Assembly: GCA_029233965.1 (NCBI GenBank)
Contig: JARGOP010000021.1
Span: 4,687 to 66,330, forward strand
Direction of reading: 5' to 3'
Length of the DNA stretch: 61,644 nt
From: Verrucomicrobiales bacterium
GTDB lineage: Bacteria; Verrucomicrobiota; Verrucomicrobiia; Verrucomicrobiales; DEV007
Shown here: positions 54,432 to 61,308 of the stretch, piece by piece
Layout: every line of letters starts with the position of its first letter
Numbering within the stretch: position 1 is the first letter of the stretch
Notes under the pieces: generated by a model
The model's database searches: none
What the model was told of the DNA's origin: nothing
Seen by the model: the letters and a program-made list of their open reading frames with translations, nothing else
Program-made: the position numbers and the translations under genes

Positions 54432-55535
54432 TCATCCTTCACTCAAGACTGAAAGAATGACTGCGGCAATTCTTTCCTGATCCGATGACTTTACGTATGG
54501 ACTCATGGGAAGGCTCAACCCCAGGGCCGCGACTCTTTCCGTCACCGGAAAGTCACCCTCCCGGTATCCAAGACCCGAAAAAACGGGCTGCAAGTGCAGC
54601 GGAACAGAATAGTAGGCCACCGACGGAATTCCCGCCTCGCCCAGCTTTGCCTGAATCTCATCCCGTAATTCCGAGAGAATCGTGTATTGCGCAAACACTG
54701 AGGTATTTCCTTCGGCAACAAACGGAACCTGCACCGACGCATCAGTCAGGAGATTCGAATAGCCTTCACCGACTTTTCCGCGGAGTTCGACTTCCTCTTC
54801 GAAAATCTCAAGCTTTGCAAGGACCACTGCCGCCTGCATCGCATCGAGTCGACCGTTCACCCCGAGGACCGGATGATGGTTTTTACCTGACTGGCCATGC
54901 AGGTGAATCCACCTCATCTTTTCAGCAAGCTCATCGTCATCCGTGAAAATCGCCCCCCCGTCGCCATAGCCCCCGAGGGGCTTGGAAGGAAAGAAGGATG
55001 TACTTCCGATGTTCCCGAGACCGCCGGACTGTCTGCCATGGTGAGTCGCCCCGAAACTCTGGGCCGCATCTTCGATCACGGGAATTCCTCCCGCCTCCTC
55101 AGCGATTCGGTTGATCAAGGTCATGTCAGCGGTCTGGCCATAGATGCCGACCGGCATGATCGCCTTGGTCTTCTCCGAAATCGCCGCCTTCAGCAACTCC
55201 GGATCCATGTTCCAGGTATCAGGGTCAATATCCACAAAAACCGGAGTTGCACCCACTAAAGCGATCACCTCAGCGGTCGAAATCCAGGTATAGGGAACCG
55301 TAACCACCTCGTCACCAGGTCCAATCTCCAGCGCCATCAGCGCGATGAGCAGTGAATCGGTTCCGGAAGAAACGCCGATCGTATGCCTGCATCCAACAAA
55401 TTCGGAAAGCTTCTCTTCCAGCTCGGCGACTTCGGGTCCGAGAATGTATCGCCCGTGATCCAGAACGGCCGCCAGCCTCCGGTCAATCGACTCACGGATG
55501 CGGCTCTGCTGTGACTTCAAATCAATAAAATCCAT
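54432..55535 (-). CDS. DegT/DnrJ family sugar aminotransferase (WbpE-like)
   Basis: The 367-residue PLP enzyme has the DegT signature: SSGTDSLLIALMALEI, YGQTADMTLINRIAEE, IEDAAQSFGA and the PLP lysine K185 in STSFFPSKPLGGYGDGGA, with later HGQSGKNHHPVLGVNGRLDAMQAA. Similarity is closest by eye to WbpE/WlbC, which aminates UDP-3-keto-GlcNAcA, but other keto-sugars are possible. The ATG at 55535 starts the conserved part; the open frame upstream runs through the terminator at 55567-55591. Confidence 0.9.
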   Translation of the reverse strand: MDFIDLKSQQSRIRESIDRRLAAVLDHGRYILGPEVAELEEKLSEFVGCRHTIGVSSGTDSLLIALMALEIGPGDEVVTVPYTWISTAEVIALVGATPVFVDIDPDTWNMDPELLKAAISEKTKAIMPVGIYGQTADMTLINRIAEEAGGIPVIEDAAQSFGATHHGRQSGGLGNIGSTSFFPSKPLGGYGDGGAIFTDDDELAEKMRWIHLHGQSGKNHHPVLGVNGRLDAMQAAVVLAKLEIFEEEVELRGKVGEGYSNLLTDASVQVPFVAEGNTSVFAQYTILSELRDEIQAKLGEAGIPSVAYYSVPLHLQPVFSGLGYREGDFPVTERVAALGLSLPMSPYVKSSDQERIAAVILSVLSEG

Positions 55536-55566
55536 ATCTTGGACGGGCTTCTCCTCTGGCGCGAAT

Positions 55567-55591
55567 AAAAAAGCTCCCGCCTCCCGGGAGC
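55567..55591 (-). terminator. Rho-independent terminator between the two polysaccharide blocks
   Basis: On the minus strand the stem GCTCCCG/CGGGAGC (55573-55579, 55585-55591) with a 5-nt loop is followed by six T (55567-55572). It lies after the 541-residue gene and before the aminotransferase start. Confidence 0.8.
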
Positions 55592-55664
55592 GGTCGAAAC
55601 TACGCGGGAGAAGCACGAATCGCCAGCATTTTTCACCGACCGTAAAGATACGCGTGAAAAACGT

Positions 55665-57290
55665 TCAATCCGCATGAGTGGCTGAATATCCTTCGGAAAC
55701 GAGATCAAGAAGGCGCTCACGATGCGATGGGTTGAATGGTTCGAAATGATCAGACGCAGCCTCGAAAAGAGATGCAAAGCGTTTGTCCCAGCTGATGGGT
55801 TCGCGCTCAAGGGCCCTCTCTCTGGCGGCCCACTCGAGACGGCGCCATTCCAGCATCCAGGCGAGAAGTGCCGGGAACGCTTTGCCCCGCAATCGTTTCA
55901 GGAGAAAAGGCCACGATGAATTTTCCGAAGGCTCCAGAATCGCCTCCGTCGGAAACTCAACCCGAATCCGAATATCCCAGACCGGCCATTCAGGACAAGG
56001 CTTCGAAACGATTGCCTTCCAACCAGCATGCCCGGCTTCTCTCAATAGGTAAATCTCAATCTGCCAGGGACTTTGCAACTCGAACTGGAGTTCAGCACTG
56101 TCAAACTGATCAAGCGCCCGGCGAATCTTCGCGGCAATCCGTAATGCTTCTCCTGTCTCCACCCCACCCTTCAACTCCAAAAGCGCAGGAAGAGGCATTC
56201 CCGAACACAGATCAGAAATAACAAGAGTAAAATCCTCTTCACAAAGAAGTGCCCGGGTTCGCAATGTGTTGGGGTGTTGACTCAAAAACGGGATCGCCAT
56301 TTTCCGGTTCACTTCCTGAATAAGTGACTCCCCGAACCAACCCTCCGGCGGCAGCAATGCCCCCTGACGGTCGATTTCACCTCCAGGATCCGACTTGAGG
56401 GGAAGCACAAACGGAGAGGCAACCGTGACAGCACCCGGGCTGCCACCATCTCGAGCGAGCTTCTCCGGATACTCCACTGACAACGATTCCATGAGAAAGG
56501 TTCTCACCGGGCCCAGCGGAGCCGCAGGTAAGTCGCCTATTCGGTCAGTGGATGGCCTCAAAGCATCCGTCTCTCTCCGCAGACAGCGCTCCAATTCCTC
56601 CAGAGCGTCTCCCATCCCGAGTTCGCGACCGGAACGCATCGCTTTCAGAAGCTTCCGAAAAGGGCGCTGTGTCGAAGGATCGTAGTCGGACACTTCCTTC
56701 TCCCATCCGTCCCTCGCAGCTCCGTAAACTCCGGCAACATACTCGCCCCAGAAACAGGCAATCTCAAAATCGCTCTTCGATTCTTCTTCCCGAAGCACAG
56801 GGAAGACGGGATGTAACTCAGTCTCGAGCGAAACCCCGTGACGACTTCTCACGAGAAAGTCATCCGGAACTGAGTTCGAAAGCAATCTCGGTGCCCGGGT
56901 CAGTTCCCGAAGTTGCGCCACCATATTCCTCAACAGCCCCAGCGTGATTCGTAACCGGGGTCGGGTTCTTCTCACATAAACCGAAAAGGGCTCGCCTTCG
57001 ATAGAACCGGCAAGAATTTCCCCCCGATTTTCATCCTCTATTTGAATGGACTTCAGAAGGGCGCCGGAAACAGGCAACTGCTGCCCAAGTTCAAACCGCT
57101 GCCTGACTGAATTGAGGTATCCCCTTTGAAACTCCCCTTCAGCATTGATGACGAATTTCCAGCCGATATCATGTCCCGCCGGATTTCCGACAAAAGCAAA
57201 ACTCCACGAGGCAATTGTCTCATCACCCCACTGGCGATGGAAGTAGCTGGTCTTAAGAACCTCGTGTAATTGGTGCTCCTCTGAAGTCAT
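55665..57290 (-). CDS. Unknown cytoplasmic protein, downstream of the insertion sequence
   Basis: I do not recognise a family in this 541-residue protein. There is no signal peptide or membrane segment; it has several Arg/Glu-rich helical parts (e.g., LLRNMVAQLRELTRAPRLL, about 120) and a Trp/Arg-rich C-terminus (LLAWMLEWRRLEWAARERA). Some of the order recalls lipopolysaccharide-kinase or pseudokinase folds, but no catalytic motifs are convincing. Its ATG at 57290 lies 8 bp from the IS end; before insertion it would have been 4 nt after the glycosyltransferase stop, so it belongs to the same operon. A terminator follows it. Confidence 0.6.
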   Translation of the reverse strand: MTSEEHQLHEVLKTSYFHRQWGDETIASWSFAFVGNPAGHDIGWKFVINAEGEFQRGYLNSVRQRFELGQQLPVSGALLKSIQIEDENRGEILAGSIEGEPFSVYVRRTRPRLRITLGLLRNMVAQLRELTRAPRLLSNSVPDDFLVRSRHGVSLETELHPVFPVLREEESKSDFEIACFWGEYVAGVYGAARDGWEKEVSDYDPSTQRPFRKLLKAMRSGRELGMGDALEELERCLRRETDALRPSTDRIGDLPAAPLGPVRTFLMESLSVEYPEKLARDGGSPGAVTVASPFVLPLKSDPGGEIDRQGALLPPEGWFGESLIQEVNRKMAIPFLSQHPNTLRTRALLCEEDFTLVISDLCSGMPLPALLELKGGVETGEALRIAAKIRRALDQFDSAELQFELQSPWQIEIYLLREAGHAGWKAIVSKPCPEWPVWDIRIRVEFPTEAILEPSENSSWPFLLKRLRGKAFPALLAWMLEWRRLEWAARERALEREPISWDKRFASLFEAASDHFEPFNPSHRERLLDLVSEGYSATHAD

Positions 57291-57294
57291 CCGC

Positions 57295-57298
57295 TTAG
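57295..57298. repeat. Target-site duplication, left copy (TTAG)
   Basis: TTAG, matching the copy at 58765-58768. Read on the minus strand it is CTAA and provides the stop of the transposase. Confidence 0.85.
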
Positions 57299-58713
57299 CA
57301 GCCTGTTGAAGAACGGCGGATTTCCGGGATGATCCACGATCTCCGCGATATGGTGAGCAAGTTGTCCGAACACCGCCCATTCGAATCGGAACGCAAAGGC
57401 GAGCTCAGGAGGCCGGCGAAGAGTCGAACGAGGCGATTTGCGAGCCGGATAAGAGCCGAAACGGACTGTGCCGTCCACTGTTTCGGCGTTCCAAATCCGA
57501 AGATCTTGCGCATCAGCAGCGAAAGGTCATAGGTCATCGCTGCGGCGATTTGTCGCTTGGTCAGGTTTTCCTTTCCTCGCAATGTGGCTCGCCTCAACCC
57601 ACCGTGATCGAGCACATGGGCGAAGCTTCGTTCCAGGTGCTCGCCCCGCTTTCTGAGAAGTGCCTTTCCGCTTTTGCTTTTCACGGCTCGCTTCGCCTTG
57701 TTCAAGGTTTGCCGTGTCACCTTGCACCGCTTGTCTTTGTTCCTGTGTGACTCGTGCGGGTCGCCCATCACCGTGCGGATGCCTTCGCTCTGCAACGCAC
57801 AGACTTCCTCTGCGCTGAAGTAGCCTTCGTCGGTTGTCAGGCTCCGTCCCACTTTCTCCTGTTTGGGATCTTCGCAGACTCCCGCCAGCGTCCGGCATCC
57901 TTCCAGCACACGATCAGACAACTCTTCGCTGTCTCCGCTATCGCCGGTTCTCACTTCGGCCCGGATGATCGCCCCGGTCTCCAGGTCGGTGAAATGCTCG
58001 GGCTGATAAAACATGTCGCAGGCCCCGTCCTTGGTCCGGCCGACCCTGGCATCAGGATCGTGTGGATTGACCCAGTCCTCGTCGGAGGTCTTTCGTCCCT
58101 TGCGCTTCTTATCGAAACGACGCACCGCCTTGGTATCGTCGGGATCGATTCCCGCTTCCGCAGCAAGCTTTTTCACATACTCCCAGTAGGACTCTTCGGT
58201 GTTGCGGTGCTGCAGTTCACGCAGGCTCGCGTTGGCTTCGATGATCGAAGAGTCGATGCCAAGGTCGCGCCCCTTGAGCAGCCCGTGCTCGTAGAGCCCG
58301 GTGAGCACGATCTTCAGCGCGCTCTGGTAGACTTCCACTCCCAGGCGCGTACGGATCACCGAGAGCGACGAGTGATCCGGTGTGCTTTCGGTCAGGTTGT
58401 AGCCAAGGAAGGCCCGCAACGAGAGGCTGTCTTCGCAGCGGCTCGCAATGGCCCGCTCACTGGGAAGATTTTCGAAGAACCCAATCATGAGCATCTTGAA
58501 GTAAACGGATGGATCGATACCTGGTCGCCCGCCCGAACTCGCTTTCTTGTAGGCAGCTCGGCAGAGATCGCGCACCTTCCCGGCGAACTCCATCTCGCGA
58601 AGCGTCTCGTCAAGCTTGCGATAAAACGTTCCTGCCTTCACCGCCGGTAACTGTCTCTTCTCCACCCAGAACTCTTCCTGCTTCGGCTTCTCCCCATCGC
58701 AATGCTCAAACAT
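57295..58713 (-). CDS. IS5/IS1182-type DDE transposase
   Basis: The 472-residue protein has an N-terminal DUF772-like domain (about 60-125; GRPGIDPSVYFKMLMIGFFE, ASRCEDSLSLRAFLGY) and a DDE catalytic domain: D154 in LGIDSSIIEAN, D295 in TTDEGYFS and E361 in RGEHLERSF. Reading frame is intact, so the element may be active. The last base of its final codon and its TAA stop come from the 4-bp target duplication, outside the IS itself. Base composition is like that of the neighbours. Confidence 0.9.
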   Translation of the reverse strand: MFEHCDGEKPKQEEFWVEKRQLPAVKAGTFYRKLDETLREMEFAGKVRDLCRAAYKKASSGGRPGIDPSVYFKMLMIGFFENLPSERAIASRCEDSLSLRAFLGYNLTESTPDHSSLSVIRTRLGVEVYQSALKIVLTGLYEHGLLKGRDLGIDSSIIEANASLRELQHRNTEESYWEYVKKLAAEAGIDPDDTKAVRRFDKKRKGRKTSDEDWVNPHDPDARVGRTKDGACDMFYQPEHFTDLETGAIIRAEVRTGDSGDSEELSDRVLEGCRTLAGVCEDPKQEKVGRSLTTDEGYFSAEEVCALQSEGIRTVMGDPHESHRNKDKRCKVTRQTLNKAKRAVKSKSGKALLRKRGEHLERSFAHVLDHGGLRRATLRGKENLTKRQIAAAMTYDLSLLMRKIFGFGTPKQWTAQSVSALIRLANRLVRLFAGLLSSPLRSDSNGRCSDNLLTISRRSWIIPEIRRSSTGC

Positions 58714-58764
58714 CCTTCACTCTATTCAAAATTCTTGATTGGTGAAGGGTTTTTCAACAGGCTG
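57299..58764. mobile_element. Complete insertion sequence, 1466 bp, IS5/IS1182-like
   Basis: The ends are 16-bp inverted repeats: CAGCCTGTTGAAGAAC (57299-57314) and, reversed, CAGCCTGTTGAAAAAC (58749-58764), 15 of 16 equal. A 4-bp direct repeat, TTAG, flanks both sides (57295-57298 and 58765-58768). TTAG fits the YTAR target of IS5-group elements. One transposase gene fills the element. The target lies at the stop codon of the GT4 gene. Confidence 0.92.
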
Positions 58765-58768
58765 TTAG
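58765..58768. repeat. Target-site duplication, right copy (TTAG)
   Basis: TTAG; on the minus strand CTAA, the end of the GT4 gene: its TAA stop is within the duplication. Confidence 0.85.
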
Positions 58769-59883
58769 CTTCTGCGATTGTTTCGGGGCCTGCTGCTGCT
58801 CACGACCGACTTGAACCAACTCTTGAATCTCCGATAGCGGCTCTTTTTCCTTTCAAGTTCAAGGTGCAAAATCAGAGCGGTGAGTTGCTCGGAGATGTGA
58901 CTGGCTGTTCTGAGGTCGACCACGGGATGCGTAGTGGTGTCATCATTTCCGGTGCCGATCACTTCCGCATAAAGTTCTTCCAGAGCAGCGACAGTATGGT
59001 CAACCCCACATGTCTCCCGGATTCGCCGGGTCACGAGCGCTGCATCTTTTGAATCGTAGCGTTCGATCTGTGCGTGAAGAGCCTCTTCGGTCAGCGGAAA
59101 ATGTAACAAGCCCATGCCAAAATTCATCGCCCGGAGATGATCGAAACGGTTGATGCTTACCATTTCGCCGACTCCTCCTGCCCCAATTAGGACAACGGCG
59201 CATCCGACGCTTAGCGCTTCCAACGCACAGCGCGCCTTGGCGAAAACCAAATCATACTGCGGTAGGATCTTCTCCGGATGCTCAACCGCTTTTCCCGCGG
59301 CGTGTCCCACTTCATCCAAATGAATCCCCAGCGTCAGGCAAACTTTCCTTGCCAGGATCAGATGTTCATTGTGGGCATCATTACTCGTAAAGATAAGAGC
59401 CCTTTTCGGCTTGGCTGGCAATGGAGTCCGGGATTGAAATCTTTCCAGATCGACACCATTGGCAATGATCTGAATCGTATCCTCCCGAAAATTGCAGTCA
59501 CGAATGAGCCGTTCGCGACAGAGCTGATCGACTGCAATGTAGCGCCGAATTTGCGGAGTTATTGGTGCCAATCCCTGCCATAGCCAAGGCTCATGTACCA
59601 TGAAGATTCCAGGGGTGTCGGGGAATCTTTGAAGCAGCCTCACTGCCTCAGAGATATGATGGCAATGCAAGACATCAGGCTCCCAGTCAATCCTACCTGG
59701 ATCGTCCCAAACGGATATTCCCGCCGCGCGGAACTCCTCGGTGAATGGCCCAAGTCGCGGGGAGAAGATACCGCAATGTGCGCCTCGCTGCTGGAGCCTA
59801 CTGGTGACATCCCGGAGGAAACACTCGGTGCCATAGCGGCCGGTGAGTCCATAGTTACTGAAAATGATGCGACGTCCGCTCAT
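58765..59883 (-). CDS. Family 4 glycosyltransferase
   Basis: The 372-residue protein is a GT-B enzyme: N-terminal Rossmann with GLTGRYGTECFLRDVTSRL, the HCHH segment, and a C-terminal domain with IIANGVDLERFQ and CALEALSVGCAVVLIGAGGVGEMV, the E-x7-like donor-site motif of GT4. It probably adds a sugar to a lipid-linked polysaccharide precursor. It overlaps the upstream PIG-L gene by 4 nt (ATGA). Its end is very basic (RPRNNRRS). The IS lies at its stop codon, but the coding part is intact. Confidence 0.85.
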   Translation of the reverse strand: MSGRRIIFSNYGLTGRYGTECFLRDVTSRLQQRGAHCGIFSPRLGPFTEEFRAAGISVWDDPGRIDWEPDVLHCHHISEAVRLLQRFPDTPGIFMVHEPWLWQGLAPITPQIRRYIAVDQLCRERLIRDCNFREDTIQIIANGVDLERFQSRTPLPAKPKRALIFTSNDAHNEHLILARKVCLTLGIHLDEVGHAAGKAVEHPEKILPQYDLVFAKARCALEALSVGCAVVLIGAGGVGEMVSINRFDHLRAMNFGMGLLHFPLTEEALHAQIERYDSKDAALVTRRIRETCGVDHTVAALEELYAEVIGTGNDDTTTHPVVDLRTASHISEQLTALILHLELERKKSRYRRFKSWFKSVVSSSRPRNNRRS

Positions 59884-60656
59884 GCCTTCAATCCCAGCGT
59901 CTTTCTCATCGAGTTTATCAACGGCAGGACATGTTCTTGATAGGAGATCAGGTGCTTGTATTTTCCCAGAGCGACCTGTTTCGCTCCATAGCTTTCATAG
60001 AACGGAGGCTTCTCAGGCAGGATATCACGCCCTCGCTCCTGAGCGGGGATGTAAAAGGCCTCGTGCGCGAAGGCTTGCCTGCCGCTTGAGGCAAGGGCCG
60101 CCTCCAACTCCTGGCGCAGTTGTTCATACCCTTGTGCGGCAGCTATTTTCTCACTTAGAGCCGCCTCATCCAGTGTCAACGTGCTGATCGGAGTGAGTTT
60201 TCCCATCCAGGCATTCATGGGATCGCCAATCAACGGAAACGCCAGATTCTGTTTAGGTGCGCGGTCTTCCGCCGCCGCCAGTTCGCAGGCCGCACCAATC
60301 ATGGCCCGACACACATCATGGCTCGGGTTGTATCCCTCGCACATGTCGCCCATCACAGTGGCTGGAAAGGAGGTTGCGATTGCCTGTTGCAATTGGAGCA
60401 CAAGGGGAGCCAGGCGGGCCCCGTCCTTCTTCAATAGTATTTCATACACATCCGCGTCTGTGAAGCCTCCGAACCACGCCCCACGTTCGCATCCTGCTTG
60501 GCTTAGCAATTTGGCTGACTCCTCAAGCCTGACTGCCCCGTTGGCGCCACCTCCATCGGTGAGGATAAAGCTTAGTGGCTTGTTCACAGTGACCCAATGC
60601 CAGATGCGGAGTTCATGACCGGGATGGGCAATGACGAGAAGGGGGCGTAAACTCAT
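59880..60656 (-). CDS. PIG-L/LmbE-like hydrolase with altered motif
   Basis: The 258-residue protein has the order of PIG-L N-deacetylases: N-terminal AHPGHE (10-15), ILTDGGGANGAVRLEESAKL, GGFTDADVYEILL and YNPSHDVCRAMIGAA (H113). The usual zinc motif AHPDDE has Gly13 and His14 in place of the two Asp, so the catalytic base is absent and the metal would need a His ligand. It may deacetylate a sugar in a changed way, or bind it. It is the first gene of the block, coupled to the GT4 gene. The ATG at 60656 is chosen because similarity begins there. Confidence 0.6.
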   Translation of the reverse strand: MSLRPLLVIAHPGHELRIWHWVTVNKPLSFILTDGGGANGAVRLEESAKLLSQAGCERGAWFGGFTDADVYEILLKKDGARLAPLVLQLQQAIATSFPATVMGDMCEGYNPSHDVCRAMIGAACELAAAEDRAPKQNLAFPLIGDPMNAWMGKLTPISTLTLDEAALSEKIAAAQGYEQLRQELEAALASSGRQAFAHEAFYIPAQERGRDILPEKPPFYESYGAKQVALGKYKHLISYQEHVLPLINSMRKTLGLKA

Positions 60657-60708
60657 GGGGATGAAATCAAACAGATGGTATTCCGGTGGTCGCTGCAATT
60701 ACTCTCTC

Positions 60709-60831
60709 TTATGAAACTTCCTCGTGGACCGAGGTTAAGGCGAAACCGAGTTGCTCGGCTTGGCGTCGAAGATAGCGCTCTTTCCGGGCGCGGGCCAGTT
60801 CGGGGTTTCCCAGTCGCGCGCTCTCTCTCTG
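60709..60831 (-). pseudogene. Possible C-terminal remnant of a transposase
   Basis: After an in-frame TAG, 40 codons encode a basic end (ARARKERYLRRQAEQLGFAL, then TSVHEEVS and TAA) that looks like a transposase C-terminus. The similarity is only by eye and short; it could be chance. Confidence 0.2.
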
Positions 60832-60889
60832 CTAAGAATTTGCTTTTTCAACCCAGCCACTCCGTCACCGCGCATCGCCCCGGGTAGGA

Positions 60890-60912
60890 GGGAGTGCAGG
60901 GGGAGGAAGGGG
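60890..60912. repeat. G-rich direct repeat, copy 1
   Basis: GGGAGTGCAGGGGGAGGAAG then GGG; 21 of 23 bases equal those at 61286-61308. Confidence 0.6.
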
Positions 60913-60918
60913 TGACGT

Positions 60919-60942
60919 GTTGACTCATAAAAAAAGACACCG
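60919..60942. repeat. Short direct repeat, copy 1
   Basis: GTTGACTCATAA, seven A-rich bases, then GACACCG. The copy at 60976-60998 has GTTGACTCATAAATAGGACACCG. Confidence 0.6.
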
Positions 60943-60959
60943 AAGCGCAAGCTTCGGTG
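60929..60959 (-). terminator. Rho-independent terminator within the sulfotransferase remnant
   Basis: CACCGAAGC (60938-60946), loop GCAA, GCTTCGGTG (60951-60959): a perfect 9-bp stem. On the minus strand it is followed after TC by seven T (60929-60935). Confidence 0.75.
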
Positions 60960-60975
60960 AAAGAACGGAGGATCG

Positions 60976-60998
60976 GTTGACTCATAAATAGGACACCG
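60976..60998. repeat. Short direct repeat, copy 2
   Basis: Partner of 60919-60942; the terminator hairpin lies between the two. The pair could result from a local duplication. Confidence 0.6.
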
Positions 60999-61285
60999 TG
61001 GCGGATGGCAGTCATGAACTGTTGCGCCTCCCTCCCGACAAACTCAAAGGCCTTTGCCTCTTCTGCGGACATCTCTCGGAGGTTGACGTCAAAGTCGCGC
61101 GTATAACTCTGGTAACCCATCGTTTGAAAAAGGACCGTCCTTGCGAGGGTGTTTCCCGATCTGGGATATGAAGCGATCCAAACAATCATTGTGTATGGTA
61201 CGAATCGAAATGAATCCCCTTTCGACTGACAGGAATTCGCTTTTTCACGAAGTTCTTATGAGTGCGCCGGTCCTGGCGGGATTGA

Positions 61286-61308
61286 GGGGGTGCAGGGGGA
61301 GAAAGGGG
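61286..61308. repeat. G-rich direct repeat, copy 2
   Basis: Partner of 60890-60912. ATTGAGGGGGTGCAG here (61281-61295) also pairs, inverted, with CTGCACCCCCTCAAC at 61525-61539 (14 of 15). Confidence 0.6.

Larger units (their letters stand above)
60848..61189 (-). pseudogene. Truncated sulfotransferase
   Basis: The frame starts MIVWIASYPRSGNTLARTVL, the PAPS-binding P-loop of sulfotransferases (SYPRSGNT), and follows the family for about 60 residues (to about FMTAIRHG). Then it runs into repeats and stops at 113 residues, against about 280-300 in the family. The catalytic His and the 3'-phosphate site are lacking, so it is inactive. An intact form would have transferred sulfate to a sugar, consistent with the sulfatases and polysaccharide genes. 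Confidence 0.75.

Noticed and set aside
60919-60998. A possible CRISPR or attC site made of the two GTTGACTCATAA repeats with a palindrome between
   Set aside because: There are only two copies, with a terminator hairpin between; no cas or integrase gene, and no attC R' and R'' core sequences.
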